From Aplectana chamaeleonis (Eukaryota > Nematoda > Chromadorea > Rhabditida > Cosmocercidae): a DNA stretch of 64,000 bases. Positions 10,861 through 21,004 of this stretch are shown here, one piece after another. The stretch lies in contig JAPDOI010000378.1 in the NCBI GenBank assembly GCA_029168955.1, positions 1 to 64,000 of the forward strand, read 5' to 3'. The notes below the pieces were generated by a model, which was given only the letters and a program-made list of their open reading frames with translations, was not told the origin of the DNA and ran no database searches. Position 1 is the first letter of the stretch. Every line of letters begins with the position of its first letter. A program made the position numbers and the translations under genes.

Positions 10861-11207
10861 AAAACGTGTACCGCGATTTGCAGCAGGATTTTTTTTGGAT
10901 TTTTCGAAGCTAAGCCGATAGGGTGAGGGTGTACCTCACCCAGGCTCAGTTGTACCACGCTAGACACTTTTATCTCGCTGTAGTGGTTATCCATTAGGGC
11001 ATGTGTGGCGTGGTGGGAGGAAACTGTGCTGTTCGCTGTACACGGTCGAATTCGATCCTCGCCGAGGTGAACCAAACCAACCAACCCTCCGGGATCCTTC
11101 AATTTGGAACAGAATTATGTAGGGAGATGAAGGCACTCATTGGAAGTCGGCTGGCCCCGTAACCCACTAAATAAGCACGAAGCCCATTCCTCTGAAAAAA
11201 TGTGCCG

Positions 11208-11385
11208 TGTCAGTGCCGGCGAAGTACCGCGATTCTCGACTGTGCCGCGATAGTTCCGCGATAGTGCCGCAGCGGCTCCGTGATCAGACGATTCTGCTGC
11301 CGTGCCTTGAGCCTCGACATCGCGGCGATAGTACCGCAGCAGCTCCGCGTCAGAACCGCGCCGGCTCCGCGAGGATGCAGCAGCG
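11208..11385. repeat. GC-rich hairpin module, unit 2
   Basis: Copy of 6153-6345, with the same boxes GCCGCGATAGTTCCGCG and GATAGTGCCGCAGCGGC. Confidence 0.65.
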
Positions 11386-11595
11386 AACCCGCGTGGAGTA
11401 CGATGTCCTGTGTGGTGAAACGAAATTGTCGCCGGTTCAATATACCCAAATTTGAGGTGCATTCCGTGTTTCCTTGTGCGCAAAAGCGGCGGTAACCTCT
11501 GTCCTTATCAGACAAAGGACGTAGCGACCGCAGGTGCGAATTTTTTTATTGCAACTAGACCCCCTCTAGTTGTCTTATAATTCTTTAATAACTTC

Positions 11596-11850
11596 CTCAG
11601 GTAAAACTAGTTGTCCAGAATATATCGAGAAGTTGTCGAGAATCGGTCGAGAATCGAGAAGTTGTTCAGAAAGTGGAGAGAAGTTGGCGAGAATTCTGGA
11701 AGATGGGGAAGTTGTCGAGAATTTCGGAGAAGTTGTCAAGAATTCTGGAAAAGTTGTCGAGAACTCAGGAGAAGGACATAGTTGATGAGAATTCCGTGAG
11801 AATTCTGGACAACTTTTCTCCGAAACGAGAATGTGTCGAAAAGTTGTCGA
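11596..11850 (+). repeat. 22-bp minisatellite, left array, unit 3
   Basis: Third copy of the left 22-bp array, nearly identical to the unit 2 copy, with the inverted member GAATTCTGGACAACTTTT near 11802. Confidence 0.8.
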
Positions 11851-12712
11851 GAATTCAGGACACACCGAACTTGAGCAAGCTGGTTATCGTTTATAATTTA
11901 TTCCACCGAACTCTTGAACATCACATTTCTATGGGATTTCCCATGTTTTCGAGTTTTGACATATCGGTTTTATCGGAAGATTGTAAATTGAAGTAACCAA
12001 ATTTCAGAGTTTTCGCGATTCCAAGTACTGAACTTTCTTTTTATGATTCGTTACTCGAAAATGAGATTTTGAATATCATTATTCAAAAAGTTGTTCTAGA
12101 ATTATCAAAATGACGTTGAGAATTAGGAATATTCAATCGAAAAAAATTTTAAGTGATTCAGTTCTGGCCTAAATATGAACCTCTTAACCTTGCATCAATT
12201 AGTTGGCATTCTATTGGTGTACAGTGTCCTATCCCAATTGATTTGCTCCTTCACCGCATGGATAGGTGTGACCCGAGCCTTGTGTTGGCAAATGAGCGAG
12301 GCCAGTCTTCACATCCTAGAGTATTAACAGGCACCATTCGAGATCTGCTGACCCGTTACCGTTGACGAGGCGTCCGCTACCTGGGGTCCGCCCACCGAGA
12401 GATTTGGTTTTTCGAATTTTAAACCATTTTCGGATCACTACACTTGATTATTCAGCCTGAAAAAAAGTTCAAAGTATTTATGATGTGTTAGATAGATTTT
12501 CCGAATATTCATTCCAATCGAATTCATAACGGGTATACAAATTTATTTATTCATTCGGGAAAAAAAAAACTTGTCCGATGAAACATCGAACGAACGAAAT
12601 TTGGAAAAAAATCGTTCGACAAATTTACAAGGTCTAAAAATGAGAGAATAATTACTGCTGCTGAATTTAGTGCTTACAAAGTTATCAAAAAAAACTGACG
12701 CTTTTGATTCAT

Positions 12713-13294
12713 TTAAAGGCAGCGTACGCGCTAAAAACCGTGTTTATTTTTTTCACAATTTTGCGCAGGTAGGCTTACCAGGTTGTCGTATATCATGAAG
12801 AGACCACCCAAAACACTCAAGTTTCCGAGAAAAACTCGTTTGAAAATCTTGCAGCATTCAGCCTCCTTTTTCTCACGTCTGTCCGGTGTGTCTTGTGTAT
12901 TACACAAATATCGAAAATTTGAACGGCTGAATTGGTTTAGCCCCCTTAACTTTCTGGGTTCCGCAATTCCTTTCGCTTTACTGCTGTCAATGATCATCTA
13001 AAAATAGGAGGCTTTCAATATCCACGTCTTAACTCGAAGATTCTTCGGAATAAAGAATTTAGAAAATTGGATTTCCGCGGCCGGCCGAAGACTGTCGTGG
13101 GGTTTCTGTTCCTCGTGTTAGATGATCGACCGGGAAAACGCCTTTTCAGACCACGGAGCGATTTTCACGAGCCTATAGCATTATGAATACGCAACATTGA
13201 GACCTCAAGCTTCGCCAACTATCTCCACTTGGTTCATACATTGGATTGAGAAGAAAAACACAGATGTGGTTTTCTGCGCGGACGCTGCCTTTAA
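12713..13294. mobile_element. TIR element in unit 3 with two empty sister sites
   Basis: The ends are AAGGCAGCGTACGCG at 12716 and CGCGGACGCTGCCTT at 13277, flanked by TTAA on both sides. The matching places in unit 1 (near 2508) and unit 2 (near 7703) read CATTTAAGTCC without an insert. The junction fits duplication of either TA or TTAA. It is about 580 bp long. Frames inside (88 codons or fewer) show no transposase. The ends are related to family A, but the interior is different. Confidence 0.9.
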
Positions 13295-13419
13295 GTCCCA
13301 CAGATGTAGATAGTGAGATACCTCTTTTCGTAATCAAACCGTTTCTTTAGATATACATGTGTTCATATATATTCTTTTTCTTATTTACTTATTTTATTTT
13401 GAATTATTTGTGACGGACT

Positions 13420-13677
13420 CTCGAGAGGAGAAATCAGGCGGAAAGCTGCTGTGGAGAATAAAACTAAAATTTGTCGAGAATAAGACGAGGAGTTGTCGAG
13501 AATTAGGCGAAAAGTTGTCGAGAGTCAGCCGAGGAGTTGTCGAGAATCCGACGAGAAGTTGTCGAGGAGTTGTCGAGAATTAGGCGAAAAGTTGTCGAGA
13601 ATTAGGCGAGAAGTTGTCCTGAATTCGTACAAATTCTGGACAACTTCTCGCCGAATTCTCGACAACTTTTTCGCCTG
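13420..13677 (+). repeat. 22-bp minisatellite, right array, unit 3 (end of macro-repeat)
   Basis: Third copy of the right array, again closed by inverted units (GGACAACTTCTCGCC and CGACAACTTTTTCGCC). The macro-repeat ends exactly after the last inverted unit, which hints that the hairpin was the breakpoint. Confidence 0.85.
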
Positions 13678-13699
13678 AGCTTCATATCAGACACTCTCC

Positions 13700-13830
13700 C
13701 TAAGCCGCTGCGGCGTTATCGCGGAGCCGAAGCGGTACTGTCGGGTCCCCGCTATGGCTCCGCGATAGTGCCGTTTCGGTGCCTGCACGCGCCAAGGCGG
13801 CACTATCGCGGAGCCGCAGCGGCCATTTCT
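13700..13830. repeat. GC-rich inverted repeat beside the macro-repeat end
   Basis: GCCGCTGCGGCGTTATCGC on the left is answered by CACTATCGCGGAGCCGCAGC on the right, with an inner CTCCGCGATAGTGCCG. A foldback of about 130 bp is possible. It shares its core with the modules inside the macro-unit flanks. Confidence 0.7.
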
Positions 13831-14504
13831 TTCTCAGAGTCAAGCCTCTACGAATACCCGCTCCCCAGCGTACCCGCTTTGGTAGAGCGGGGTAATGTTG
13901 GCCCCAATCCTGTACCATGAGCGCAAAAACTCTATATACGTGTTTTGATTCACTGCAACGCAGATGGCACAGAATTCAGTTAAGATTAAGCGCCAAGAAC
14001 TCGATGGTGAGCCTATGAGGCCCAGATGATAATTCTGCCACAGATCTACGAGAGGCTCTCAACGTTGGAGCGAACGGCACGTCAGGTCATTTATACTCTA
14101 ACGGCACGAGCGCGCGGTACGGGCGTGACTTTTAGCTCTGAGGAGTAGTACAGTGTTCAAACCACTAGTTATCCCGCAATAAGTGTCAAAATATGTACAC
14201 TCAGGAACGGAAAACTCGCTCCGACTTCAATACGTACTCCTTGTACAGACATACATATGTATTTAGTTTCCAATAAATAATCGAGCTTTTATTGCCTGGG
14301 AAAGGAAGGTTCGATGAACATTTGTCATCTCATCGCACTCATAATCTGCAATTCTTGAGCGTCTACACTTTTTGCTCTAGCCAACTAAAAGGTTTAGAAA
14401 ATTCAATGAAAGAAGCATAGATCACTCAAAAAGTGTATAAAAAAAGTTCAATGTTTTGAAAAATTTCGTTTAGTGTACGCTGAACACGCTTTATTGATTT
14501 TTGA
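13831..14504. other. No gene seen
   Basis: AT-rich unique-looking sequence between the GC-rich hairpin and the microsatellite. Frames are short and I see no repeat or domain. Confidence 0.5.
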
Positions 14505-14612
14505 AAATTTTCTGTTTTCTGTTTTCTGTTTTCTGCCCATTTTTGGAGATTTTTTTCTGTTTTCTGTTTTCTGTCAAACTAGATTTTCTGTTTTCTGTTT
14601 TCTGTTTCCAAA
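14505..14612 (+). repeat. TTTTCTG microsatellite outside the macro-repeat
   Basis: About ten TTTTCTG units with short interruptions. The right flank (CCGCACATCCCTGGTGGGTA) is the reverse complement of the left flank of the unit 2 tract. The block therefore looks like a fragment of the same repeat in another arrangement. Confidence 0.8.
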
Positions 14613-14813
14613 AATATTTTTTCCGCACATCCCTGGTGGGTACCCTCACGGCGGGGGGGGCGAGTTACGCCGCGGTCTGCAGAGGGTGGCTCCTCACCGC
14701 AGACCTCGGTGAAGATTACGCCCATGTTGCGGACAAGGTGGGGCTTCCTGCTCTGTGGACCTTCAAATTCGTGAAATTTTCGAGGTAAACTCACCCATTT
14801 TTCGAGGTGAACA

Positions 14814-15046
14814 GAGATCAATGAACATGAAACTCGTTGCAGCGCAACCGCAATCGCCCACTCAGAACTTTGCAAACATGTTACGAACACCTTAGCCGAC
14901 ATGTTACGCAAGTCTTAGGTAGCATGTTGCTATAGCTGCGGAAAGCTGTCCCTATGCGTGACCGATAGCTGTCTACAAAGATGAAGGAAAGCTGTTATGC
15001 TTGCGTGCTGAACGTGTCGGTAGGAGCCTCGCTATACTTACGTGTT
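14814..15046 (+). repeat. Exact 233-bp direct repeat, copy 1
   Basis: Base for base the same as 15434-15666 as far as I can compare, with a constant offset of 620 and no indel. It begins GAGATCAATGAACATG and ends GCTATACTTACGTGTT. It sits between the sequences AGGTGAACA and CACCTC, which are themselves nearly palindromic. Confidence 0.9.
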
Positions 15047-15433
15047 CACCTCATTTTCGGGGTAAATTGGACCCTCTCTCGCTGCCAGTTCGCACCATTT
15101 TCACGGGATATTCACCCCATTCTCACCTATCCTAGCGGCAAATTCACCCATACAGAGAATTTAACGCGGCAAATTAAGACTTCATGCCGACTCGTACATG
15201 AGCATCAAGTCTCTTTTGCTGAGGCATCAAGTCTCGAATTGGCAGAGTAATCAAAATCCATGAAACACAAACATCATTCATCTACATTTGGCAATAGATG
15301 TAGCACGGTGTCGATTGGTCATGGAAGCGTTCACTAAATATCAAAGAGCGGCTGCTCTTATCACGACAGAAACTAATATAGTGGAGTCCAAAAAGAGTGC
15401 CTCATTTACTTATCAATGAGAAGCGGTCGATTG

Positions 15434-15666
15434 GAGATCAATGAACATGAAACTCGTTGCAGCGCAACCGCAATCGCCCACTCAGAACTTTGCAAACATG
15501 TTACGAACACCTTAGCCGACATGTTACGCAAGTCTTAGGTAGCATGTTGCTATAGCTGCGGAAAGCTGTCCCTATGCGTGACCGATAGCTGTCTACAAAG
15601 ATGAAGGAAAGCTGTTATGCTTGCGTGCTGAACGTGTCGGTAGGAGCCTCGCTATACTTACGTGTT
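15434..15666 (+). repeat. Exact 233-bp direct repeat, copy 2
   Basis: Partner of 14814-15046. The ~60 bp just upstream (15375-15433), together with part of this copy, match 19380-19595 in inverted orientation. That suggests this copy is in its original context and copy 1 is derived. Confidence 0.9.
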
Positions 15667-16904
15667 TCGCTGCCTGGCGCTCGAGTCAGATTTGGCGTCC
15701 GTTAGATTAGGATACTGACAGATTGCCAACAACGCTGAGGCCAATGGCAAGCAAAACACTGAAGCACAACGAGATTCTAACATTTACTCAAGACGTGAAC
15801 TCTTGCTCTGCTGTTTGGAGTAGGCTTCCTTACCTTACGCGAAAGGCAGGCCTGCTCATGGACTCGGGTTCAAACAGGTTACGAGTCTGTAGCATTTGAT
15901 TTTGGTGTGCTCTTTCATGTACGTAGTTATCAAAGATTTGGTAATATGTGGCCCTGTCTTATGCCAATAATCCATACTCCCCCCCCCGCTTCATTCCTCA
16001 CAGTACAAAATCATTCATGGTTTTCAAATCCTGGTATACATGAAGTTTTAAGTAATGTTTTCGTGCACTGGAATGCATTGTAATTGTTGGATAAAAGGCA
16101 TGTACAGTGAATCTAGTGGTGAAGATGAACGATTGTGGCGGTTGATTGCGCACTGGCAGAAAATTCGACTTCAAGTAAACGTATTTCGGCCACGGTGGCT
16201 GTTCTTCCAGCTTTTTGTTATGACCCTGATTTCTAAGAGTAGAAAATGTTGGATAAGTAAACGTTGGCAACAGAGATCATGAGCATTCCAAAAAAAATTT
16301 GATGGTGTTCTAGAAAGCTAGCTTTTCGTCTGGATAATTCTCGACGTAAGGCTTTCAAAACATTTGGTAAAATGATTGTGGACGAAACAGTGCTCCATTA
16401 AAGGCATGCAGGATTAGCCTCGCCGAAAAGTCTTTCTTGACAAGTTTGTAAGAAAAGCGCCTGGACGTAGAAGATAAAAACCGCAATGGCATCAGAAAAA
16501 CACATGCGGAGTGGTTTTCACCGTTCAACACTACCCCCACCATTTACTATCATTGCCTTTAGAACCGTTTTCAAAGGCGATGTTTGCGATGAGTTTCGCC
16601 TGCAAGTTCTTAAGATGGAACTACCACCATGTGTATCCAAAATCGCGAATAGGCAACATAAAAAGGCTAAAAAGGACTGGCTCGGATACTACGGAGTTGA
16701 AAAGCCCGCACTCACGTTGCGATTTCGTCTGCTCAAAGGTTTCAACCTTTAAGAAAGGGTTAGGGAACGTTCGACACGGAGGTCAGCTTCATAAAATACC
16801 CGAGTGTCCAATCCATGACGAAAACCGAAGGACGGCGCGCTATATCAGTATCCAATACACTTCCACCTAAAACGCCTGCTTCCACTCGGATAGCCTAGCG
16901 ACCC
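15667..16904. other. No gene recognised
   Basis: It contains two overlapping frames at 16486-16870 (88 and 119 codons) without a recognisable domain and a C-rich run near 15980. There is no start context, splice pattern or motif that would support a gene. Confidence 0.5.
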
Positions 16905-17350
16905 TACTTAAGGCAGCATCCATTCGTGGCGAAAGCGGACGTTCCCGCTGTTGTCGCCTCTCGACGCTCCTCAACGCCGGAGCAGCCCTCGCCCGAAAAT
17001 CAACCCAGGCAAAGATCCCCTACCTCGTGTTGATTCGATTGAAAACGTTTGATCGGGTGATCAATCGCTCGAGTCAGTGCAACGGCTGATGATTTCCGAC
17101 CGTTTTCGACTTCCGTGGTGGGATTATGGAAAACAAGGACAGTAGTTTTGATACAGGTTCAATGCCACTTGTTTTGGTGCTGGAGCAGTAAGCTTGAAAC
17201 TTGCTGCTTGCTTCGTGGTGCTGGCGCAAACGCGCGAGAGCGAGCGGGCGAGGGAGCTCGAGAAGGAGCGCCTGGGAGCGGCTATCGAATCGTGTGCCCA
17301 CGATGACCATTGATTCTGCGTAATCGCACGCTCTCGCCACGTATGGACGG
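16905..17350 (+). repeat. Dispersed repeat, copy without insertion
   Basis: About 430 bp matching 40600-41275 in the same orientation. Shared stretches include GTGTTGATTCGATTGAAAAC, GTTTGATCGGGTGATCAATC and AACTTGCTGCTTGCTTCGTG. At about 17120 the site reads GTGGGATTATGGAAAAC, where the other copy has a TIR element inserted. Frames in it are not conserved between the copies, so I do not call a gene. Confidence 0.8.
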
Positions 17351-18554
17351 AGCCTGAAGCAGTTTGTAGAATTAGGTTGTGATCTACAAAACTGATGTTG
17401 TATCGCAATCGAGTGGCTGAGCATGTTTTGTGAAACCATACTAATCGCGCTTGAAAACAAGAGACACTGCCAAAAAGAAGGTGCAGGAAGAGAACTTCGA
17501 AAAAAGGTACTTGAAGGCATCGTCCGCGCTGGAAACCACTTTCAATTTTCGTGCACAAATTCATGAATGAGCCCAATAGAACATACCGGTAAACTACGGC
17601 GCGTCAAAAATTAGGGTTATGAGGTTGGAAGGGGTCAAAGATGAGGATCCGCCACCAGTTGTCACCAGTCATCTAGCACTTTTTCATGTTGATGCGACCG
17701 GCAAACAAGATGAAAAACAGTGACGGCACAAACTCCACATGCAGAAAAACTTCGAAAATGACAGTAACGACGTCTACCAGTGCAGAAAAGCTTCAAAAAC
17801 GGCTTTGGCGCGAAATTCGAATTTAGGTTACGTGTTCAGAATGACTTTTCTTTAGAAATGGAGGTTTTTAATGGGCCATTTCGGCAATTCAATAGAGAGG
17901 CCAAGCCACTCAAAAAATGAAAGAATTAGTATACGGTTTTCTATGCGCACGATGACTTTGAATCATTTTGATTTTTTAACGGACAGTTTGCTATGAGCAA
18001 GGTGAGAGTGAGAGTCCAACGCTTGGTGTATATCAGGAGCAATTTTTCAATTTCAACATTGTCTCAGATCTTCCTGGGGACGGAGTTGTCATTTGAGCGT
18101 TTTTTTTATCATCATTGAAAATTATCCTGTTTTTGCTCAAACCACAGAATTTTATTTTCTGGCATTGCGATCAAATTAAAAAATACTCCAACCAACGGGA
18201 ACCCACGAACAGGGTTCACGGGATTTTTTTCAAATCGAGATTACTTGCTGAAACAACTACTTGCCCTTCGCGTAGAGCTGAATATGCAAAACCTTGGGAG
18301 ACGCGCACCAGGAGTACACCAAACACTGAAATCTTACCCCACCTCAGTATAGAGGGTGAATATAAACATTTTAAAATATTAGGATCTACACTGCACAGTA
18401 TGTTTAAATGTGGAATTAAAAAGTTACTCGTTTTTACGAGAGACGACAATGATCGTGAGATGCGGGAAAAATGAGCTTTCGAATGCTAAATGATACTTTG
18501 CTATACAATGCTGAAAATAACATTTTTAAAAGGCACGGGAAATTATTCCTCAGC
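17351..18554. other. No gene recognised
   Basis: Minus-strand frames at 17074-17576 (148 and 150 codons) overlap each other and the dispersed repeat, and contain no domain I recognise. A 119-codon frame at 18115-18474 is AT-rich and featureless. Confidence 0.5.
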
Positions 18555-18637
18555 TTAAGGCCTATTTTAGAGTTCCATCGCAGAATTCGCATATGAATCA
18601 TGAAATCGCGCCGCGGCGGAACTCTAAAAATCCCTTA
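18555..18637. mobile_element. Small hairpin element
   Basis: TATTTTAGAGTTCC at 18563 is answered by GGAACTCTAAAAATCCCTTA at 18618. It abuts the next TIR element and shares the TTAGGG edge with it. Confidence 0.6.
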
Positions 18638-18776
18638 GGGACCGATTAGAGTCCCGCCGCTGAGAGACGCGGCAGCATACAAAAGAGGAGTATCGATCAT
18701 GTGGCGCCGTACGATCGATTTCCCTTCACTGCATGATGCCGCGCCCTCCAGCGGCGGGACTCTAACCGGCCCCTAA
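18635..18776. mobile_element. TIR element, about 142 bp
   Basis: The ends are TTAGGGACCGATTAGAGTCC at 18635 and GGACTCTAACCGGCCCCTAA finishing at 18776, followed inward by CCGCCGCTG and CAGCGGCGG. It is non-coding. A related copy at 45270-45412 cuts a LINE remnant. Confidence 0.8.
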
Positions 18777-19379
18777 TAAATTCTAGCTAAAGATTAAAGA
18801 TCAACGCGCGTCTCGAACCTATTGTGTTCAAAAACTTGTAGGTGGGCGTGGTTGCTCTTTCCGGGACATGATTGACTTTTTCCTCGTGTTTCTTTTCTCA
18901 CTTACTTGAACGAATTGAGCATTTGCGCTTGCCAGGATTACCATACATGTACATCGGCCAGACTATGGCATAAAAAATTACCACTCAGGTTGGATCCTGC
19001 CTTGAACGAGGCGAAGCTATAGGGAAAAACTAGAAAGCGCATATTAGAAGTCATTGCGACTGTGAAAAAATGACTGTAAAATTACAGTACGTTACCTCAG
19101 CCACCACTGAGAGATGTTCATGTGGCGATTGCTGATTTTCAGCACATAATAACAACATAGGAGAATAATTTCATGAGAATCTTGACAAGGAAAACATGAA
19201 CCCCAGCAGTTATGGGGAAGGGGCGGGTGGAGGGGGAAGCAGTGAGAACGTTCGCGCGAAATCGATTGAGCGAGCGGGCGAAAGTTCGAAAATGCCTGCT
19301 TGAAGATGCCGTAATAAGTTTGATGCCTGACGGTACCATGTTTGCTCGCTCCCTGACTGCCCCGGCTATCGCTCTCCTG

Positions 19380-19595
19380 GAAAACCCGCGGCGGAAGCAT
19401 GTTTGTAAGCTGCGCGAGACGAGATAACATGTCGGAAACATGTTGAGGTCATTTTATGCTGCTAGCATGATGTTCCAAAAGTTCTGAGCAATCGGTATCG
19501 AGCGTGCTGGTATGGGATTCATGCACATCGATCCCCAGCCAACCGCTTCTTATTGATAAGCAAATGAGACATTCTTGGTGCACTCCACTATACAA
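19380..19595 (-). repeat. Inverted relative of 15375-15560
   Basis: Reverse complement similarity includes AGTGGAGT, CTTATCAAT and AAGAAGCGGT upstream, and TAACATGTCGG, CATGTTTG and AAGTTCTGAG further in. It is clearly diverged, so this is an older copy of the same dispersed repeat. Confidence 0.6.
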
Positions 19596-20867
19596 ATGAA
19601 CAGCCACTTTGAAAGATTATCCATCAAGAAATAGGACCGGTGTTCGCGGTACAAAGGAAGAGGTTATTGGGGTTGCAAGGCTTGGAGAGGTCTTTCAATT
19701 AGTAAGGGAGAGTTGCCGGCGTGAGAGCCAGCGCGGCCGGCGAGCTCCCGCTGGTCTCTTCATAGCGAAGTCCATGGTCCAGTCTATTCTTTTAGGTTAG
19801 ATGGATGCAAACTTTTGAAGTCATTTTCAGTGCGGTATCGGAGGAATACCAGAACTACTGAGTTAGACACACTCATATTATATAAAAACATAGTTTACAG
19901 AAGAATTACATCAGTGTACCGGTTTCCCTTCGCTTTCGTCGGCGAAAATTTAAATCTAAGCGCTGAGGCTGAAAATTTAGCTGTCATGGAAATTTCTCCA
20001 ACAAAATTGGGCGCCTGCTCACATCGCAAGTCCGACAATCTCCTAATTGGACACTACCCTTTTTTGACGAGCGACTATCGAAAAGCAGCCAGCCGTCATG
20101 ATGGCCGGTCGAATAATATTTGAATGACCACGTTTTTCGGGGTACGAATACCGGAAAGATTAAAATAAATTCTAGTCGAAAAAATTCCATTAAATTTTCG
20201 AACAATTTCGAATCGGCAATCTGAAACATCAGATCAAGTGAACAGTCAATCTAAACACGTGGAAAAACGCAACTCAGCGATACACGACGGACCTGATTAC
20301 CACAATTGAAGTGCAGCGTCGACCTGGGCGTTTCCAAAAAAAAACCATTTGGTATATCGTCAGCGTTCATCGAGTAGGAAGCCGCGCTCAGCAACTGGGC
20401 GCGAAGCCATTCGATCAAAAGCCATCCTTTCTTCGTTCTACAGCGTGCAGTTTTTCCCGCCAAGTAGCGAAGCGGCTTCCCCTTATCCAGTGAATGACGA
20501 TACGCAGTAATATTTTTGAGAGCGAATTTTAACTGTCCCGGATTTCACCCGAAACATTTCCTGCGTGTTATTACTCACACATTAGGAGACCTTGAGCCCG
20601 CCTTGTAGTCAAATGGAGCAGTCGGATAGGGGCTCACTACAGACCAAGGGAGGAGTTGTGCCGCTCTAATTCCACTCGGGACCACATCGCTTGCATTGGG
20701 TGCCGAACTGCAGAAACGGGGCAACTCCTCCCTCCGTGTGTAGAGAATCCCTGGAGCCGCCCGCGTTCATGTTGCACCTCGATTAACGAATTTCGCAACT
20801 GTCCGACCACATACCGTTCTATAAGCGCCATAGCTGCGAGCGCAATCTATGGAATCAATTTGCGAAG
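19596..20867. other. No gene recognised
   Basis: Mixed-composition sequence. Two opposite-strand frames at 20637-21000 lie partly over the next hairpin element. No domain is visible. Confidence 0.5.
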
Positions 20868-21004
20868 CGCTCTGAGGGTGGCAGTCGTAATGTTTTCCAA
20901 CCGCGAGAGAGGCGGGGAGACGGTGGTGATTGGACGAACGTGGAGTTTTCCCAGCTTCTCTTGCGGTTGGAATACATTATCACCACCACCCACGCTCTGA
21001 GAGC
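20868..21004. mobile_element. Hairpin element, about 137 bp
   Basis: GCGCTCTGAGGGTGG and TTCCAACCGCGAGAG on the left are matched by CTCTTGCGGTTGGAA and CCACGCTCTGAGAGC on the right. The long inverted arms and lack of coding sequence suggest a MITE. The exact ends are uncertain. Confidence 0.6.

Larger units (their letters stand above)
6555..11595 (+). repeat. Macro-repeat unit 2 (about 5.0 kb)
   Basis: Second unit of the macro-repeat, with the same order of parts as unit 1. It begins with the shared motif at 6555 and runs to the next copy at 11596. Its flank (10073-11595) matches 4971-6554 nearly base for base, including a small TIR element and a TTTTCTG microsatellite. The core lacks about 0.9 kb present in unit 1, and unit 3 shares that deletion. 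Units 2 and 3 are therefore closer to each other than to unit 1. Confidence 0.85.
10073..11595. repeat. Macro-repeat flank, unit 2 (no gene seen)
   Basis: Copy of 4971-6554 with the same three internal modules (10381-10550, 10768-10860, 11208-11385). It is shorter by small deletions. Open frames of up to 133 codons have no recognisable domain and are not conserved as frames in the sister copy. Confidence 0.8.
11596..13677 (+). repeat. Macro-repeat unit 3, truncated
   Basis: Third unit. It follows unit 2 closely through the left 22-bp array, the AT-rich core and the right 22-bp array. It stops at 13677, where units 1 and 2 continue into the 41-bp minisatellite. Sequence from 13678 on is unrelated to the macro-unit at that place. 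The core is interrupted at 12713-13294 by a TIR element missing from the other two units. Confidence 0.85.

Noticed and set aside
12713..13294. piggyBac origin because of TTAA flanks
   Set aside because: The empty-site junction fits TA as well, and the related family A insertion in the LINE used CTAAG, which has no TTAA.
14814..15666. LTR retrotransposon with 233-bp LTRs
   Set aside because: The interior is only 387 bp, the edges are not TG..CA, there is no flanking duplication, and one copy has homologous context beyond its boundary.
15840..15900. tRNA gene suggested by GGGTTCAAACA near 15866
   Set aside because: No matching acceptor stem, D-arm or anticodon arm could be drawn around it.
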